Of a stretch of DNA of 64,000 nucleotides, positions 21,363-33,195 are shown in pieces. The DNA is from Zygnema cylindricum (taxonomy: Eukaryota; Streptophyta; Zygnematophyceae; Zygnematales; Zygnemataceae). The first letter of the stretch is position 1. Each line of letters begins with the position of its first letter. The notes beneath the pieces are model-generated. The model had not been told where the DNA came from and searched no databases. It was given only the letters and a program-made list of their open reading frames with translations. Position numbers and translations under genes: made by a program. The DNA is taken from assembly GCA_037447655.1 (NCBI GenBank), contig JBBHKE010000216.1, positions 25,001 through 89,000 on the forward strand, given 5' to 3'.

Positions 21363-21585
21363 CGTTATGGGCCCACCATCTAGGGTGCCCATATTCAATG
21401 GAGCTGGCTTCATATAATGGGAAAGTATGATGAGAGGAGCTCTATGTGAGAAACAGTTTTGGGGAATATTGAGTGGACGGGTGAGGCGTCCATCTAGTCT
21501 TCGGATACCTCCAGTGTTTAAAAGAGGCAGATTCATTAGAGATGCAAATCCATCTTCAACGGAGGAGACAAAGGAAGGAGAGGTG
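21343..21585 (+). pseudogene. Copia C gag, 5' portion
   Basis: ATG at 21343, 20 nt before the LTR end. The frame reads like the gag of A and B but meets a TAA where those have a Tyr/Lys codon before WES (TTCATATAATGG). It is then cut by copia B at 21585 and resumes at 28034 with GTGGACAAAGGAAAGG. The PBS at 21363-21377 is CGTTATGGGCCCACC, 14 of 15 to the plant iMet anticodon arm. Confidence 0.85.
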
Positions 21586-22632
21586 TGTAGAAACTAATGG
21601 TTTTAAAGTATTTTCTAGTTCTGAATAGAAATAAAGAAGCCGAGGCAGTCTACCTCTAACTTCTCTCTCCAACTCTCAAACTTGTCGCAGTCACTGAGAA
21701 ATTGGAGAGGAAGCTAGAGCCATGGCTACCTAGGCTATCCTGAGGTTTACGGGAAATTTATACTAGTTTAGGGATTATGTACTAAAAGGTAATCCGGCCA
21801 CAGGATTTGATCCTGGTACCTGCCGGCCGACAAATAGTAGATAGCCAGTAGCCTTAGCCGTTAGGTCTAGATGTAGTCTTACGTAGCATATAGTAAGATA
21901 TTAATTTAAACATTAATACGTAGGTTAAATCATTTAACTGTAATTGTGTACGGTATACATAGATTCGGTAATGTATAAGTACGGAATTCGGTACATTCAC
22001 AAAATCAATATCGCGCATTTTATTTAGTAAGTGAAACGAATACCGCGCATGTTTCTATTACGGCTACGATTAAATTAGATTCTAATCGGACGGCCGGAAT
22101 TTGCGCCGAGATCGCAGAGGAAGATTTCGGCGGTTTGTGGTCATCGCCACATCGGATGACGCGTGGCGAAATTACGTTGGATCGTGGAATCTCCGGAGAT
22201 TATGGCACCGAATCTGGATATGACATGTGTCGACATTTGGGACATGTCGTACAATGTTCGTACATAAAGTACACCGGCAGCTGTACTTTTGCGTACGAAA
22301 CTGTATTCTGATTGGTTCTGTACATCAGTAGATAGAGTCTGTGAGAGAGATAGGACTTAGAAAAATTAGGAGATAGGACCCTCTCTCCCAGAGAGCTTCT
22401 GTACAAAAGGTCAACTTTGACCCTTCATAACTTACTGCTCAGGGGAGAAAATTCAGAGATTCTTTTTGCTATCGACTCAGGGGAGTCTTGTCTTCACAGG
22501 GGTGAAGGTGGTCAGAGTTTTTGTCTGCCGGGGTGGCAGTTATTTTTGCTTAAACACAAAGGGGTCAGGATTATCCTAGAGGCTTCTTGGAAGCTGTCCA
22601 CTCTGAGGACTTATGGAGGTCTCAGAGTTTCA
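21586..22632 (+). repeat. Copia B 5' LTR
   Basis: 1047 bp, TGTAGAAACTAATGG to GAGTTTCA. The antisense B-box-like GGATCAAATCC is at 21803-21813 (minus strand). The A-box equivalent near 21850 reads CGGCTAAGG, one change from A. Confidence 0.93.
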
Positions 22633-23380
22633 GGTTATGGGCCCACCCTCTAGGGTACCAATCTTTAATGGAACTGGCTTCATATACTGGGAAAGTATGA
22701 TGATAGGAGCTCTATGCCAAAAAAGGTTTTGGGGGATAGTGAGTGGACGATTGGGGCGTTCATCAAGTCTTGGAATTCCTCTAGGGTTTAAAGGAAGCAA
22801 ATTCACCAGGAAAGAGGATTCACCTTCAACGGAGGAAACAAAGGAAGGAGAGGTGGTGGACAAAGGAAAGGAGAAGGAGGCGACCACACTAATAACAACT
22901 GGTTTAGCATTCATATCGCCTATTCCGAGGAACGAGGAGAATGATACTGAAACCTGGGACTTCAACAATATGGCGGCAAAGCACTTCATCCTACGCCATC
23001 TCACTCAAGGACTTGCATGTCCTCATTTGCAGGTAGAGAGGGCATCCGATCTTTGGATGGCTCTCATAGAGATGTACCGAAGTGGTACGATTCAGCAACA
23101 ACAGTTGGCTGATCAGAAAGTTAAGGAGTATGTATACAAAAGGGGAAATATGTTGGATTTTTGCAATGAGCTTGCTACACTCTTCATGGAGCTAGAGAGT
23201 GCGGGAAAACTTTTTAGTGAAAAAGAAAAGGTTAACTGTTTACTAATGAAGTTACCTGATGAGTTCGAGAACATAGTCAACCGTGTGCAGGACTTGCCGG
23301 ACTCAAGGTGGATATGGAACTCAGTGGTAGGGATGATTCTCGTTCGAGAGAATACGATTGAGATCCGAAGGGGAGGATAG
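22613..23380 (+). pseudogene. Copia B gag (capsid part)
   Basis: 255 aa, starting 20 nt inside the 5' LTR and ending in TAG after IEIRRGG, as in A. The core motifs FNGTGFIYWESMMIGAL and ASDLWMALIEMYRSG are intact. The PBS at 22633-22647 (GGTTATGGGCCCACC) is part of the gag coding frame and matches the plant iMet anticodon arm 15 of 15. Confidence 0.9.
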
Positions 23381-23392
23381 AGTGGCCAAGCC

Positions 23393-23632
23393 TTGGCCAC
23401 AGCGACCGATTGGAGGAACAAGGATTCCCGGAAACCAGTCGGAAACTATGGGGGTAAGGAGCAGAAAAAACAGGTTGACGAGTTCGAACCAAAGGCTCCC
23501 AAAGGTTTATGTCATTTTTGTAAGAAACCGGGGCACTATATGGCAGAGTGCACCAAGCTAACCGAGCTTCGGTTAAAGGAGGGGCAGACCGGTGGTACCC
23601 CGAGAGGAAAGAAAAAGGCCCTTGTCACATAG
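23393..23632 (+). pseudogene. Copia B zinc knuckle (nucleocapsid)
   Basis: In the same frame as gag after its TAG. It has the CCHC knuckle CHFCKKPGHYMAEC, spaced C-x2-C-x4-H-x4-C, that binds element RNA. It ends in a TAG after KKALVT, where copia C has CAG. Only readthrough of both TAGs would give a normal gag. Confidence 0.88.
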
Positions 23633-23674
23633 GTACTTGAGGCGGAATCCGAGGACGAGGACGATGAGCTCCTT

Positions 23675-24943
23675 TTGGATGAGGAGTTGGAGGCGAAAAC
23701 TGAGGTTGAAATTCCACGAAGGCAGAAATGTGCTTACGGTGGATTGAAAGGTGAAGCACGCTGGATTATAGATTCAGGTGCCTCAATGCACATGTGTAAG
23801 GATAGGCACTTGTTCACTAAGATAAGAAAGATTCCCACCGTAGAGATAGAGTACGGGGATGGGAGGATAGTCACCCCTACTCTTGTAGGATCGGTAGATC
23901 TGAAAGTGTTAGTAGAAGGAAAGACATCCATATTAACATTCTCCGATGTATTGTTTATCTCGGAGCTGAACAAAAACCTTATCTCTACATCTGTATTAGA
24001 TGATTAGGGTTTTTTTACTAGCACTAGGGAAGGAGACTTTACTGCTAGTTTTGAGGAGGATGTCTATTTCATTGCTGAGAAAGGTAGCCATGGGATGTTT
24101 AGGCTGATCTTAAGTAATGAAACGAAGAAACTTTATTATGCTGGTGTTCATGATATTATGATGTGGCATAAGAGGCTTGGGCATGTGAATCTAGATAAGT
24201 TTAAAGAGATGAAAAAGATGGGAGTGGTGGAAGGGATTCAGTTCAGTGAGAGTGATGATATAAGTGATTGTAGTGGGTGTGCTCAAGGTAAAGCACACAG
24301 ATTACCCTTTCCAAAAACAGCCACCTACAAGGGAGAAAAACTTCTAGATCTAGTACACACATATATTTGGGGACCGGCTAGAGTGCCCTCACCGGGGGGG
24401 AAGAGATTTATGATGACTATAACTGATGATTGGTCTCGGTATTCCCGAGTATATTTTTTGAAAAACAAGTCAGTTGCTGAGGACTGTTTTAGACAATATA
24501 AAGCATGGAGCAAAAAACTCCATGAAACTCCAATCAAGAGAGTAAGGAGTGACAATGGTGGAGAGTATACTTCTAACCAGTTTGAGGATTTTTTGAGGGA
24601 AGATGGGGTTCAACACCAAAAGACAGTTCCAGAAAATCCGGAACAGAATGGGGTAGCTGAAAGGTTAAATAGAACACTAAGTGATAGTGCTAGAAGTATG
24701 TTGTCGGATAAGAAGATAGGAAAAAGGTTTTGGGCAGAAGCAATGAATTGTGCTAATTACCTCAAAAATAGAGTTCTTACTTCAGCTATAAAAGATCAAA
24801 CACCTTATGAGAGATGGACAGGCCGGAAACCAGACTTATCTCATTTAAAGGTTTTCGGCAGTCAAGTATTCAGTCTAGATACAGATCGGTCTAATTGGAA
24901 GCTAGATCCTAAAGGAAAAACCGGGATACTTATTAGGATATGA
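23675..24943 (+). pseudogene. Copia B protease and integrase
   Basis: Protease WIIDSGASMHMC lies in the first frame (to 24007), ended by a TAG (GATGATTAG) that A lacks. From 24095 the same reading gives the HHCC finger (HKRLGHVN, CSGCAQGKAH) and the integrase core. The first catalytic Asp is Tyr (VHTYIWGP), while SDNGGEY and NGVAERLNRTL are kept. An extra A in the run after DPKGK shifts the frame near 24920. This integrase should be inactive by substitution alone. Confidence 0.88.
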
Positions 24944-25016
24944 TGAGGATGTTAAATGATATAGAGTTTATGATCTAAAAAGAGAAGATATAATCTTAGT
25001 AAAGCATCTAGTAGTT

Positions 25017-25487
25017 ATGGATGAAGGAAAGTCTGTGGATCCCTTCAAATATACAAAGTCAGTAAATATCAGATTTGAGTCAGAAAATTCTGATGACTTT
25101 GAGCTTCCTAACTATCCTGGTTTTAGAGACGATGACATTCTTAAAGGTACAAATCAGACTGAAAAGGACTCGGCAGTGGAAACTCCAGTGACAACTCTAC
25201 CCGAAGCGGAAGACGTGGTGGAAATTGACTCGGAATCAAGGGATAGGGGAGAAACTGAGTTTGTTCGAAAGAATCCACGAGAACCATCTATTCCGGCATC
25301 ACATTTTGAGGGGGGAAGGAGAAGTAGTAAAAGACTGCAAGAAAAACAGGTTAATAACAAGGTAACTAAACTATCTCATCAAGATGAACCTCAAACTTAT
25401 GGAGAGGCGATGACTTGTCCAGAAAGAAATCAGTGGAAGACAGCCATCAATGAAGAGATGGCCTCAATTATGGCAGCCGATACTTAG
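25017..25487 (+). pseudogene. Copia B integrase-RT linker
   Basis: 156 aa, starting MDEGKSVDPFKYTKS and ending NEEMASIMAADT and TAG. It is collinear with A at 14114-14584. The TAG stands where copia C has TGG (Trp). Copia D also has a TAG at the same codon. Confidence 0.85.
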
Positions 25488-25493
25488 GAGCTG

Positions 25494-26968
25494 GTGGATT
25501 GTCCACCTAACCGAAAACCAATCGGTTGTAAGTGGGTTTTCAAATTAAAACTGAACCCAGATAACACAATCGAGCGCTACAAGGCCCGACTAGTGGCAAA
25601 GGGGTTTACACAAAAAGAGGGAATTGACTACCAGGAAACCTTTGCCCCGGTGGTCAGATTTCCCTCCGTCCGCATACTTCTCAGCTTGGCAGCAGCGAAA
25701 GACATGGAAGTGCACCAGATGGACATCAAAACAACCTTTTTGCATGGAGAATTGGAAGAGGAGATCTTCATGCGACAACCCGAAGGGTTTGTGGAAGAAG
25801 GAGAGGAGAGTAAGGTATGGCGGCTGATTAAATCTCTTTATGGTTTGAAACAGGCGCCTCGACAGTGGAATAAGAAGCTTGATGAGTTTCTTACCGGTCT
25901 GGGATATATCCGGATTAGCTCAGATCACTCAATCTATGTTTTCGAAGATGAGGAAGGTTTTATATTTATTGCAATTTATGTTGATGATTTGCTTGTTTTA
26001 AGTAAATCAATGGAAAAAATTAATAAACTAAAAACCGATCTTAAGGGGGGATTTGAAATGAAGGATATGGGGGAAGCAAAACATATTTTGGGAATTCAAG
26101 TAGAGAGAGACCGAAAAAGAAAAATTATAAGATTGACTCAAAAGGAAGCAATAGGGAACATGCTTGAAAAATTTCAAATGGATAAAGCTAATAGTTGTAC
26201 AACTCCAATGGAATTGAAAAAGGGAAGTGAGGGGAGTGAGGAAGAAGGAGTCATAGTCTTAGACGAGGAATTATCTCCTGAAGAACAGAAGTTCATGCAG
26301 ACTATTCCTTACAGGCAAGTAGTGGAAAGTCTAATCTATTTTATGAATTGTACCCGGCCGGATTTAGCTGCAGCTGTAGGAGTGCTGAGTAGAAGTCTAA
26401 ATGCTCCCACTAAGAAGGATTGGGAGGCAGCTAAGAGAGTTCTTAGATACTTGATAGGAACTAGGGATCTATGGTTGCATTTGGGTGGGGAGAATACTGA
26501 CATCACTACTTGGAGTGATGCTAGTTATGGTAATGCTCCGATGAGGAGATGCACTTCTGAATATGTATTATATGTGGGTGATGGGGCTTGCTGTTGGAGT
26601 AGCAAACAGCAAAAGGTTATTGCTCAGTCCACCATGGAGGCTGAGTATATGGCCTCTTGCTCTGCTGTAAAAGAACTGATGTGGGTCAAGTCTTTACTTG
26701 GTGAACTTGGTCATCTTAAGAGTGGTGTGCAGAAAATATTTTGTGATAATCAAGCAGCAATCGCTATTTCTGCCAATCCTAAACATCATTTTAAAGCTAA
26801 ACACACGGCATTAGACTCAGCTTTGTTAGAGAGAAAGTAGAAAATAAAATAATCAGTTTAGAGTACCGACCAGATAGTGAGATGGTAGCAGATATGATGA
26901 CCAAACCTGTGCCTTCCCCTAAGCTAATTTTCTGCAGGGAGAAGTGTGGTCTGAAATTAAAGATTGAC
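25494..26968 (+). pseudogene. Copia B reverse transcriptase and RNase H
   Basis: The open frame runs to 26840 with the same motifs as A: KARLVAKGFTQKEGIDYQET, SLYGLKQAPRQW, YVDDLLVLS, TWSDASYG and STMEAEYMASC. Near 26808 the sequence ACACGGCATT replaces ACATGGACATT of A, a net 1-bp loss that shifts the end of RNase H. The remaining original frame is readable to the TAG before the polypurine tract GAAAATAAGGGGAG (26971-26984). Confidence 0.9.
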
Positions 26969-26984
26969 TAGAAAATAAGGGGAG

Positions 26985-28033
26985 TGTAGAAACTAATGGT
27001 TTTAAAGTATTTTCTAGGTCTGAATAGAAATAAAGAAGCCGAGGCAGTCTACCTCTAACTTCTCTCTCCAACTCTCAAACTTGTCGCAGTCACTGAGAAA
27101 TTGGAGAGGAAGCTAGAGCCATGGCTACCTAGGCTATCCTGAGGTTTACGGGAAATTTATACTAGTTTAGGGATTATTTACTAAAAGGTATATGCCGGCC
27201 ACAGGATTTGATCTTGGTACCTGCCGGCCGACAGATAGTAGATAGCCGGTAACCTTAGCCATTAGGTCTAGAAGTAGTCTTACGTAGCGTATAGTACGAT
27301 ATTAATATAAACATTAATACATAGGTTAAATCATTTAACTCTAACTGTGTACGGTATACATAGATCCGGTAATGTATAAGTACGGAATACGGTACATGCA
27401 CAAAATCAATACCGCGCATTTTATTTCGTAAGTGAAACGAATACCGCGCATGTATTTATTACGGCTACGATTAAATTAGATTCTAATCGGACGGCCGGAA
27501 TTAGCGCCGAGATCGCGGAAGAAGATTTCGGCGGTTTTTGGTCATCGCCACATTGGATGACGCGTGGCGAAATTACGTTGGATCGTGGAATCTCCGGAGA
27601 TTATGGCACCGAATCCGGATATGACATGTGTCGACATTTGGGACATGTCGTACAATGTTCGTACATAAAGTACACCGGCAGCTGTACTTTTGCGTACGGA
27701 ACTGTATTCTGATTGGTTCCGTACATCAGTAGATAGAGTCTGTGAGAGAGATAGGACTTAGAAAAATTAGGAGATAGGACCCTCTCTCCCAGAGAGCTTC
27801 TGTACAAAAGGTCAACTTTGACCCTTCATAACTTACTGCTCAGGGGAGCAAATTCAGAGATTCTTTTTGCTATCGACTCAAGGGAGTCTTCTCTTCACAG
27901 GGGTGAAGTTGGTCAGAGTTTTTGTCTGCCAGGGTGGCAGTTATTTTTGCTTAAACACAAAGGGGTCAGGATTATCCTAGAGGCTTCTTGGAAGCTGTCC
28001 ACTCTGAGGACTTATGGAGGTCTCAGAGTTTCA
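26985..28033 (+). repeat. Copia B 3' LTR
   Basis: 1049 bp, same ends as the 5' copy, preceded by the polypurine tract and followed by TSD AGGTG. It carries the antisense A/B-box module around 27205-27260. Confidence 0.93.
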
Positions 28034-28530
28034 AGGTGGTGGACAAAGGAAAGGAGAAAGAGACAGTCACACTAATAGCAACCGGTTCGGCATTCATGTC
28101 ACCTATTTTGAGAAACGAGGAGAATGATATCGATACCTCTGACTACAACAATATGGCGGCTAAGCACTTCATCCTCTGCCATCTTACTGAAAGGCTTGCA
28201 TCTTCCTATTTGCAGGTAGAGAGGGCATCCGATCTTTGGTTGGCTCTCATAGAGATGTACCAAAGTGGTACAATTCAGCAACAACAGTTGGCTTATCAGA
28301 AAATTAAAGAGTATGTATACAAAGGAGGGAAGATGTTGGATTTTTGCAATGAGCTGGCCACACTTTTCATGGAACTAGAGAGTGCTGTAAAAGTATTTAG
28401 CGAAAAGGAAAAGGTTAACAGTTTACCGATGAAGTTACCCTATGAGTTCGAGAATATTGTCAACCGTGTGCACGACTTGGCGGACTCAAGGTGGATTTGG
28501 AATTCAGTGGAAAGGATGATTCTCGTTTAG
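28034..28530 (+). pseudogene. Copia C gag, continuation after copia B
   Basis: Resumes exactly at the TSD. It reads VDKGKEKETVTLIATGSAF, then the gag core ASDLWLALIEMYQSG and KLPYEFENIVNRVHDL, ending in a TAG (CTCGTTTAGGAG) where A and B have CGA (Arg). Beyond it the frame continues to GGKSGQ. The AAG codon here is the one that has become TAG in A and B. Confidence 0.87.
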
Positions 28531-28575
28531 GAGAATACAATTGAGATCCGAAGGGGAGGAAAGAGTGGGCAAGAT

Positions 28576-28983
28576 TTGGCAGTTGGGACCAATTCGAGAA
28601 ACAATGATTCCAAAAAACAGGGTTTCAATTATCGAGGGGAGGGAAACAAAAATCAGACCGAGGAGTTCGGACCAAGGACTCCCAAGGGTTTGTGCCATTT
28701 TTGTAAGAAACTGGGGCACTTTATGGCTGAATGCTCTAAGTTAACCAAGTTGCGGTTAAAGGAGGGGCAGACCGGTGGATCCTTGAGAGGAAAGAAAAAG
28801 GCCCTTGTGACACAGGTACATGAGGTGGAATCTGTGGACGAGGACGATGAACTCCTATTGGATGAGGAGTTGGAAGCGAAAAACGAGGTCGAAATTCCAC
28901 GAAAGCAGAAATGTGCTTTCGGTGGATTGAAAGGTGAAGTTGGCTGGATTGTAGATTCAGGTGCATCCATGCACATGTGTTAA
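28576..28983 (+). pseudogene. Copia C zinc knuckle and protease start
   Basis: A 135-aa frame with CHFCKKLGHFMAEC, an uninterrupted KKALVTQVHEVES (the Gln codon is intact), an acidic stretch, and WIVDSGASMHMC followed by TAA where A and B have AAG. It shows that in the ancestor of this clan gag, nucleocapsid and protease formed one frame. Confidence 0.87.
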
Positions 28984-29046
28984 GATAAACACCTGTTCAC
29001 GAATATAAAAAAGATTCCCAGCGTAGAGATAGAGTACGGGGATGGG

Positions 29047-30001
29047 ATGATAGTCACTACTACTCTTGTAGGATCGGTAGATCTAAGAGTGTTAGTAGAA
29101 GGAAAGACATCTATAGTTACATTCTCCGATGTATTGTTTATTCCGGAGCTGAAAAAAAACCTCATCTCTACGTCTGTATTAGATGATAAGGGTTTTGATA
29201 CTAGCACTAAGAAAGGAGTCTTAATTGCTAGTTTTGAGGAGGTAGTTTATTTCACTGCTGAAAAAGGTAGCCATGGGATGTTTAGGCTGATTTTAAGCAA
29301 TGAAAAGAAGAAACTTTATTATGTTGGTGTTCATGATATAATGTTGTGGCATAAGAGGCTTGGGCATGTGAATATTGATAAGTTAAGAGAGATGGAAAAG
29401 ATGGGAGTAGTGGAAGGGAACCACTTCAATGAAAGTGAGAATCTAAGTGATTGTAGTGGATGTGCTCAAGGTAAAGCACACAGGTTACCCTTCCCAAAAA
29501 CTGCCACCTATAAGGGAGAAAATATTCTAGATTTAGTACACACAGATATTGGGGGGCCGACCATAGTGCCATCACCCGGGGGGAAGAGATTTATGATGAC
29601 TATCACCGATGATTGGTCTCGCTATTCCAAGGTGTAATTTTTGAAAAATAAGTCAGAGGCTCAGGAATGTTTTAAACAATATAAAGCATGTAGTGAAAAA
29701 CTCCATGAAACTCCAATCAAGAGAGTAAAGAGTGACAATGGTGGAGAGTATACCTCTAACCCGTTTGAGGATTTTCTGAGAGAAGATGGAGTGCAACACC
29801 AAAAGACAGTTTCTGAAAAATCCTGAGCAGAACGGTGTAGCTGAAAGATTAAATAGAACACTGAGTGATAGTGCTAGGAGTATGCTGTCATATAAGAAGA
29901 TAGGAAAAAAGTTTTGGGCCGAAGCAATGAACTGTGCAAATTATCTCAAGAATAGAGTTCTTACTTCAACAGTAAAAGGCCAAACACCCTATGAGAGATA
30001 G
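29047..30001 (+). pseudogene. Copia C integrase, broken in several frames
   Basis: 29047-29637 has the pre-integrase region, HHCC finger (LWHKRLGHVNIDKL, DCSGCAQGKAH) and the first catalytic Asp intact in DLVHTDIGGP; it stops at TAA after YSKV. 29641-29826 has KSDNGGEYTSN. 29786-30001 is shifted by one frame and has EQNGVAERLNRTLSDSARS, ending TAG after YER. All three catalytic residues are therefore legible, but not in one frame. Confidence 0.85.
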
Positions 30002-30358
30002 ATAGGCCGAAAACCAGATGTTTCACACTTAAAGGTTTTCGGTAGTCAAGTGTTCAATTTAGACACAGATCGGTCAAACTGAAAGTTAGATCATAAAGGA
30101 AAACCAGGATATCTACTAGGATATGATGAAGATGTAAAAGGATACAGAGTCTATGATCTCAAAAGAGAGGATATTATCCTAGTGAAGCATCTAGTGGTTA
30201 TGGATAAAAGAAAATCTATAGATCCCTTGAAGCATACAAAGACAATAAAAATCCGATTTGAGTCTGAAAATTCTGATGACTTTGAGCTTCCTAAATACCC
30301 AAGATTTTAAAAAGATGATGATCTTGCAGGTACGCATCAGATCGAGAAGGACCCAAAT

Positions 30359-32152
30359 GTGGAACCCCTAGTATTAACTCCAACCGAAGCGGAAGACGTG
30401 GTGGAAATCGAACCGGAATTAAGGGATAGGAGAGAAGTAAAAATTGTTCGGAAGAATCCAAGAGAGCTATCTATTCCGGCAACCGAGTTTGAGGGAGGAA
30501 GAAGAAACAACAAAAGACTACAAGAGAGACAAGTTAACAATAAGGTAACCAAACTGTCTCACCCCGATGAACCTCAAACTTATAATGAGGCAATGACTTG
30601 TCCTGAAAGAAACCGGTGGAAGACAGCCATTAATGAGGAGATGGCCTCAATTATGGCGGCCGATACATGGGAATTGGTGGATTGTCCTCTTGACAAGAAG
30701 CCAATTAGGTGTAAGTGGGTATTTAAGCTGAAACTCAACCCGGATAACACCATTGAGCGCTACAAGGCTCGGTTAGTGGCGAAGGGATTTACCCAGAAAG
30801 AGGGAATTGACTACAAGGAGAATTTTTCTCCGGTCATCAGGTTTTATTCATTTCGGATACTTCTCAGTATGGCGGCAGTAGAAGACATGGTTGTGCATCA
30901 CATGGACATCAAGACGGCCTTCCTACAAGAAGAGTTGGAAGAGGAAATTTTTATGCGACAGCTCGAAAGATTTGTGGAGCAAGGGGAAGAAAGCAAGATA
31001 TGCCGATTGATCAAATCTTTGTATGGGCTAAAACAGGCGCCACGGCAATGGATAATAAAGCTCGATGAGTTTCTTACAGGTTTGGGATATATTCGGATCA
31101 CCTCAGATCACTCAATTTATTTGTTTGAGGATGAGGAAGGAATTATTTTTATTGCAATTTATGTTTATGATTTGCTTGTTTTAAGTTAATCTGTGGATAA
31201 AATAAATAAGTTGAAGAATGATTTAAAAGGAAGATTTGAGATGAAGGATATAGGAGAAGCTAGGTATATTTTGGGAATTCAGGTAGAGAGAGACAGTGAT
31301 AAAAAGATAATAAGATTAACTCAAAAAGAGGCCATTGGAAACATGTTAGAAAAATTCCAAATGGACAAGGCTAATAATTGTACCACTCTTATAGAATTAA
31401 AGAAGGGAAGTGAGGGGAGTGATGAAGAGGGAGTTATAATCTTAGATGATGAGGTAGGCCTAGAAGAGAAAAGATTTATGCAGACCATCCCTTATAGACA
31501 AGTAGTGGGCAACCTAATATATTTCATGAATTGTACCCGTCCGGACATAGCCGCAGCTGTAGGGGTACATAGTAGGAGTCTGAATGCTCCCACTAAGAAA
31601 GATTGGGAGGCAGCTAAGAGAGTCCTTAGATATCTCATAGGAACTAAGGACCTATGGTTGCATTTAGGTGGGAACAATACTGACATTACCACTTGGAGTG
31701 ATGCCAGCTATGGGGATGCTCCTATGAGGAGATGCACATCTGGATATGTATTGTATGTCCGTGATGGGGCTTGCTGCTAGAGCACCAAGTAGCAAAAGGT
31801 CATTGCTCAGTCCACCATGGAGGCTGGGTACATGGCTTCTTGCTCTACTGTAAAAGAATTTATTTGGGTCAAGTCTTTGCTTGGTGAGCTTGGTCATCTT
31901 AAGAGTGGTGTCCAAAAAGTGTTTTGTGATAATCAGGTTGCCATTGTCATTTCTGCCAATCGTAAACATCACTTTAAAGCCAAACACATGGATATCAGAC
32001 TTAGATTTGTTAGGGAGAAAGTAGAAAACAAGATAATCAGTTTGGAGTATAAACCAGATAGTGAAATGGTAGTTCATATGATGACTAAGCCTGTTCCTTC
32101 CCCTAAACTAATTTTCTGCCGAGAAAAGTGTGGTCTTAAAATAAAGAGTGAG
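30359..32152 (+). pseudogene. Copia C reverse transcriptase and RNase H, three segments
   Basis: 30359-31189 continues from the linker through ADTWELVDCP without the stop of A and B, into RT. YVDD is changed to YVYDLLVLS, followed by TAA, so the RT is dead. 31193-31780 has KIIRLTQKEAIGNMLEKFQM and RNase H TTWSDASYGDAP, ending TAG at the conserved CCW. 31817-32152 carries KHMDIRLRFVREKVENKIIS and the C-terminus before the polypurine tract (32155-32168). Confidence 0.87.
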
Positions 32153-32168
32153 TAGAAAATAAGGGGAG

Positions 32169-33195
32169 TGTAAAAATTAAAGGTTATTTTAGTATTTTCT
32201 AGGTTTTGTAAAATGCAAAAAAGAAGCAGAGGCAGTCTGCCTCTAACTCCTCTCTCCACCTCCCACACTTATCGTAGTCACTAAAAGTTGGAGAGGGAGA
32301 TAGAGCCATGGCCGCCTATGCTATCTCGACGGGGATATATGTTAGGTTAGAAGATTTTACCGAAATAGATTTGACGGGCCCAAGATTTGAACCGGGTACC
32401 AACCGTCCGTCAAAGTAGCTTATAGCAGGTAGCATTAGCCAACTAGTCTAAACCAGATATGTATAATATAGCGTATGATAGTTATTTAAATGTTTACACA
32501 TTGGATTCAACGGGATATTTAGACATAGATACAGTTTGTAATGTACGTGGTACGACATATCCGAAATGGATACCGCGCATTTTGTTTCAAAGGCGAAACA
32601 AATATTGCGCAAGTATTTATGACGGCCACGATTGTAATCCGGCTTGATTGGATGGCCACAAAGCATGCCGAGATCACGCAATACGTTTTAGGCGGTTTGC
32701 GGTCGACGTCACATCAATCGCCACGTGGCACAATCATATTCGATTACGGCATCCCTCGGGATTCTAGGAACGAATCCAAAAATGACATGTGTCGACTTTT
32801 GGCCATGTCGTACAATGGCTGTACATAAAGTACAACGGCACGTGTACCTTTATGTACGATACACTATTATGATTGGTGTCGTACTTCAATAGATAGAGTT
32901 TTAGAGAGAGATAGGACTTAGAAAAATTTGATAGACTTGACCTTCTCTCCCTGAGAGCTGCTATACAAAAAGGTAAACTTTGACCCTTCATAACTTACTG
33001 CTGAGGGGAGCAAATTCAACGATTCTTTTTGCTTTCGACTCAGGGGTGTCTTCCCTTTACAAGGGTAAAGGTGGTCAGAGTTTTTGTCTTTCAGGGTGGC
33101 AATTATTCTTGCTGAAACACAAAAGGGTCAAGGTTATCTTAGAGGCTTCGTGTGAGCTGCCTAATTTGAGGTCCTATGGAGGTCTCAGAGTTGCA
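32169..33195 (+). repeat. Copia C 3' LTR
   Basis: 1027 bp, TGTAAAAATTAAAGG to AGAGTTGCA. The antisense module is best preserved here: minus-strand TGGCTAATGCT at 32431-32441 (A-box-like) and GGTTCAAATCT at 32383-32393 (B box, canonical TTCAAAT T loop), 48 bp apart. Confidence 0.9.

Larger units (their letters stand above)
21586..28033 (+). mobile_element. Copia B: full-length element nested in copia C gag
   Basis: 6448 bp, LTRs 21586-22632 and 26985-28033, perfect TSD AGGTG (21581-21585 and 28034-28038). It is nearly identical to copia A and opposite in orientation. It shares A's nonsense codons and adds its own lesions: TAG in the pre-integrase region, Tyr for the first integrase Asp, one extra A in an AAAAA run near 24920, and a 1-bp loss near 26808 in RNase H. 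The youngest insertion of the nest by position. Confidence 0.96.
20328..33195 (+). mobile_element. Copia C, interrupted by copia B
   Basis: LTRs at 20328-21362 and 32169-33195. The flanking 5-mers are CTTTT (20323-20327) and CCTTT (33196-33200), a TSD with one substitution. It is about 6.4 kb without B. C belongs to the same clan as A and B but is visibly diverged (LTR ends TGTARAAATTAAAGG and GAGTTGCA). It inserted into the gypsy RNase H. It has many private defects: TAA in gag, TAA in protease, stops in integrase, TYR for the first RT catalytic Asp of YVDD, and further stops. At four positions where A and B have stops, C keeps sense codons. Confidence 0.95.

Noticed and set aside
14108-26840. 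Alternative genetic code or programmed TAG readthrough in the copias
   Set aside because: TAA and TGA stops and frameshifts occur as well, and copia C has ordinary sense codons at the sites; shared ancestry of a defective copy is simpler.
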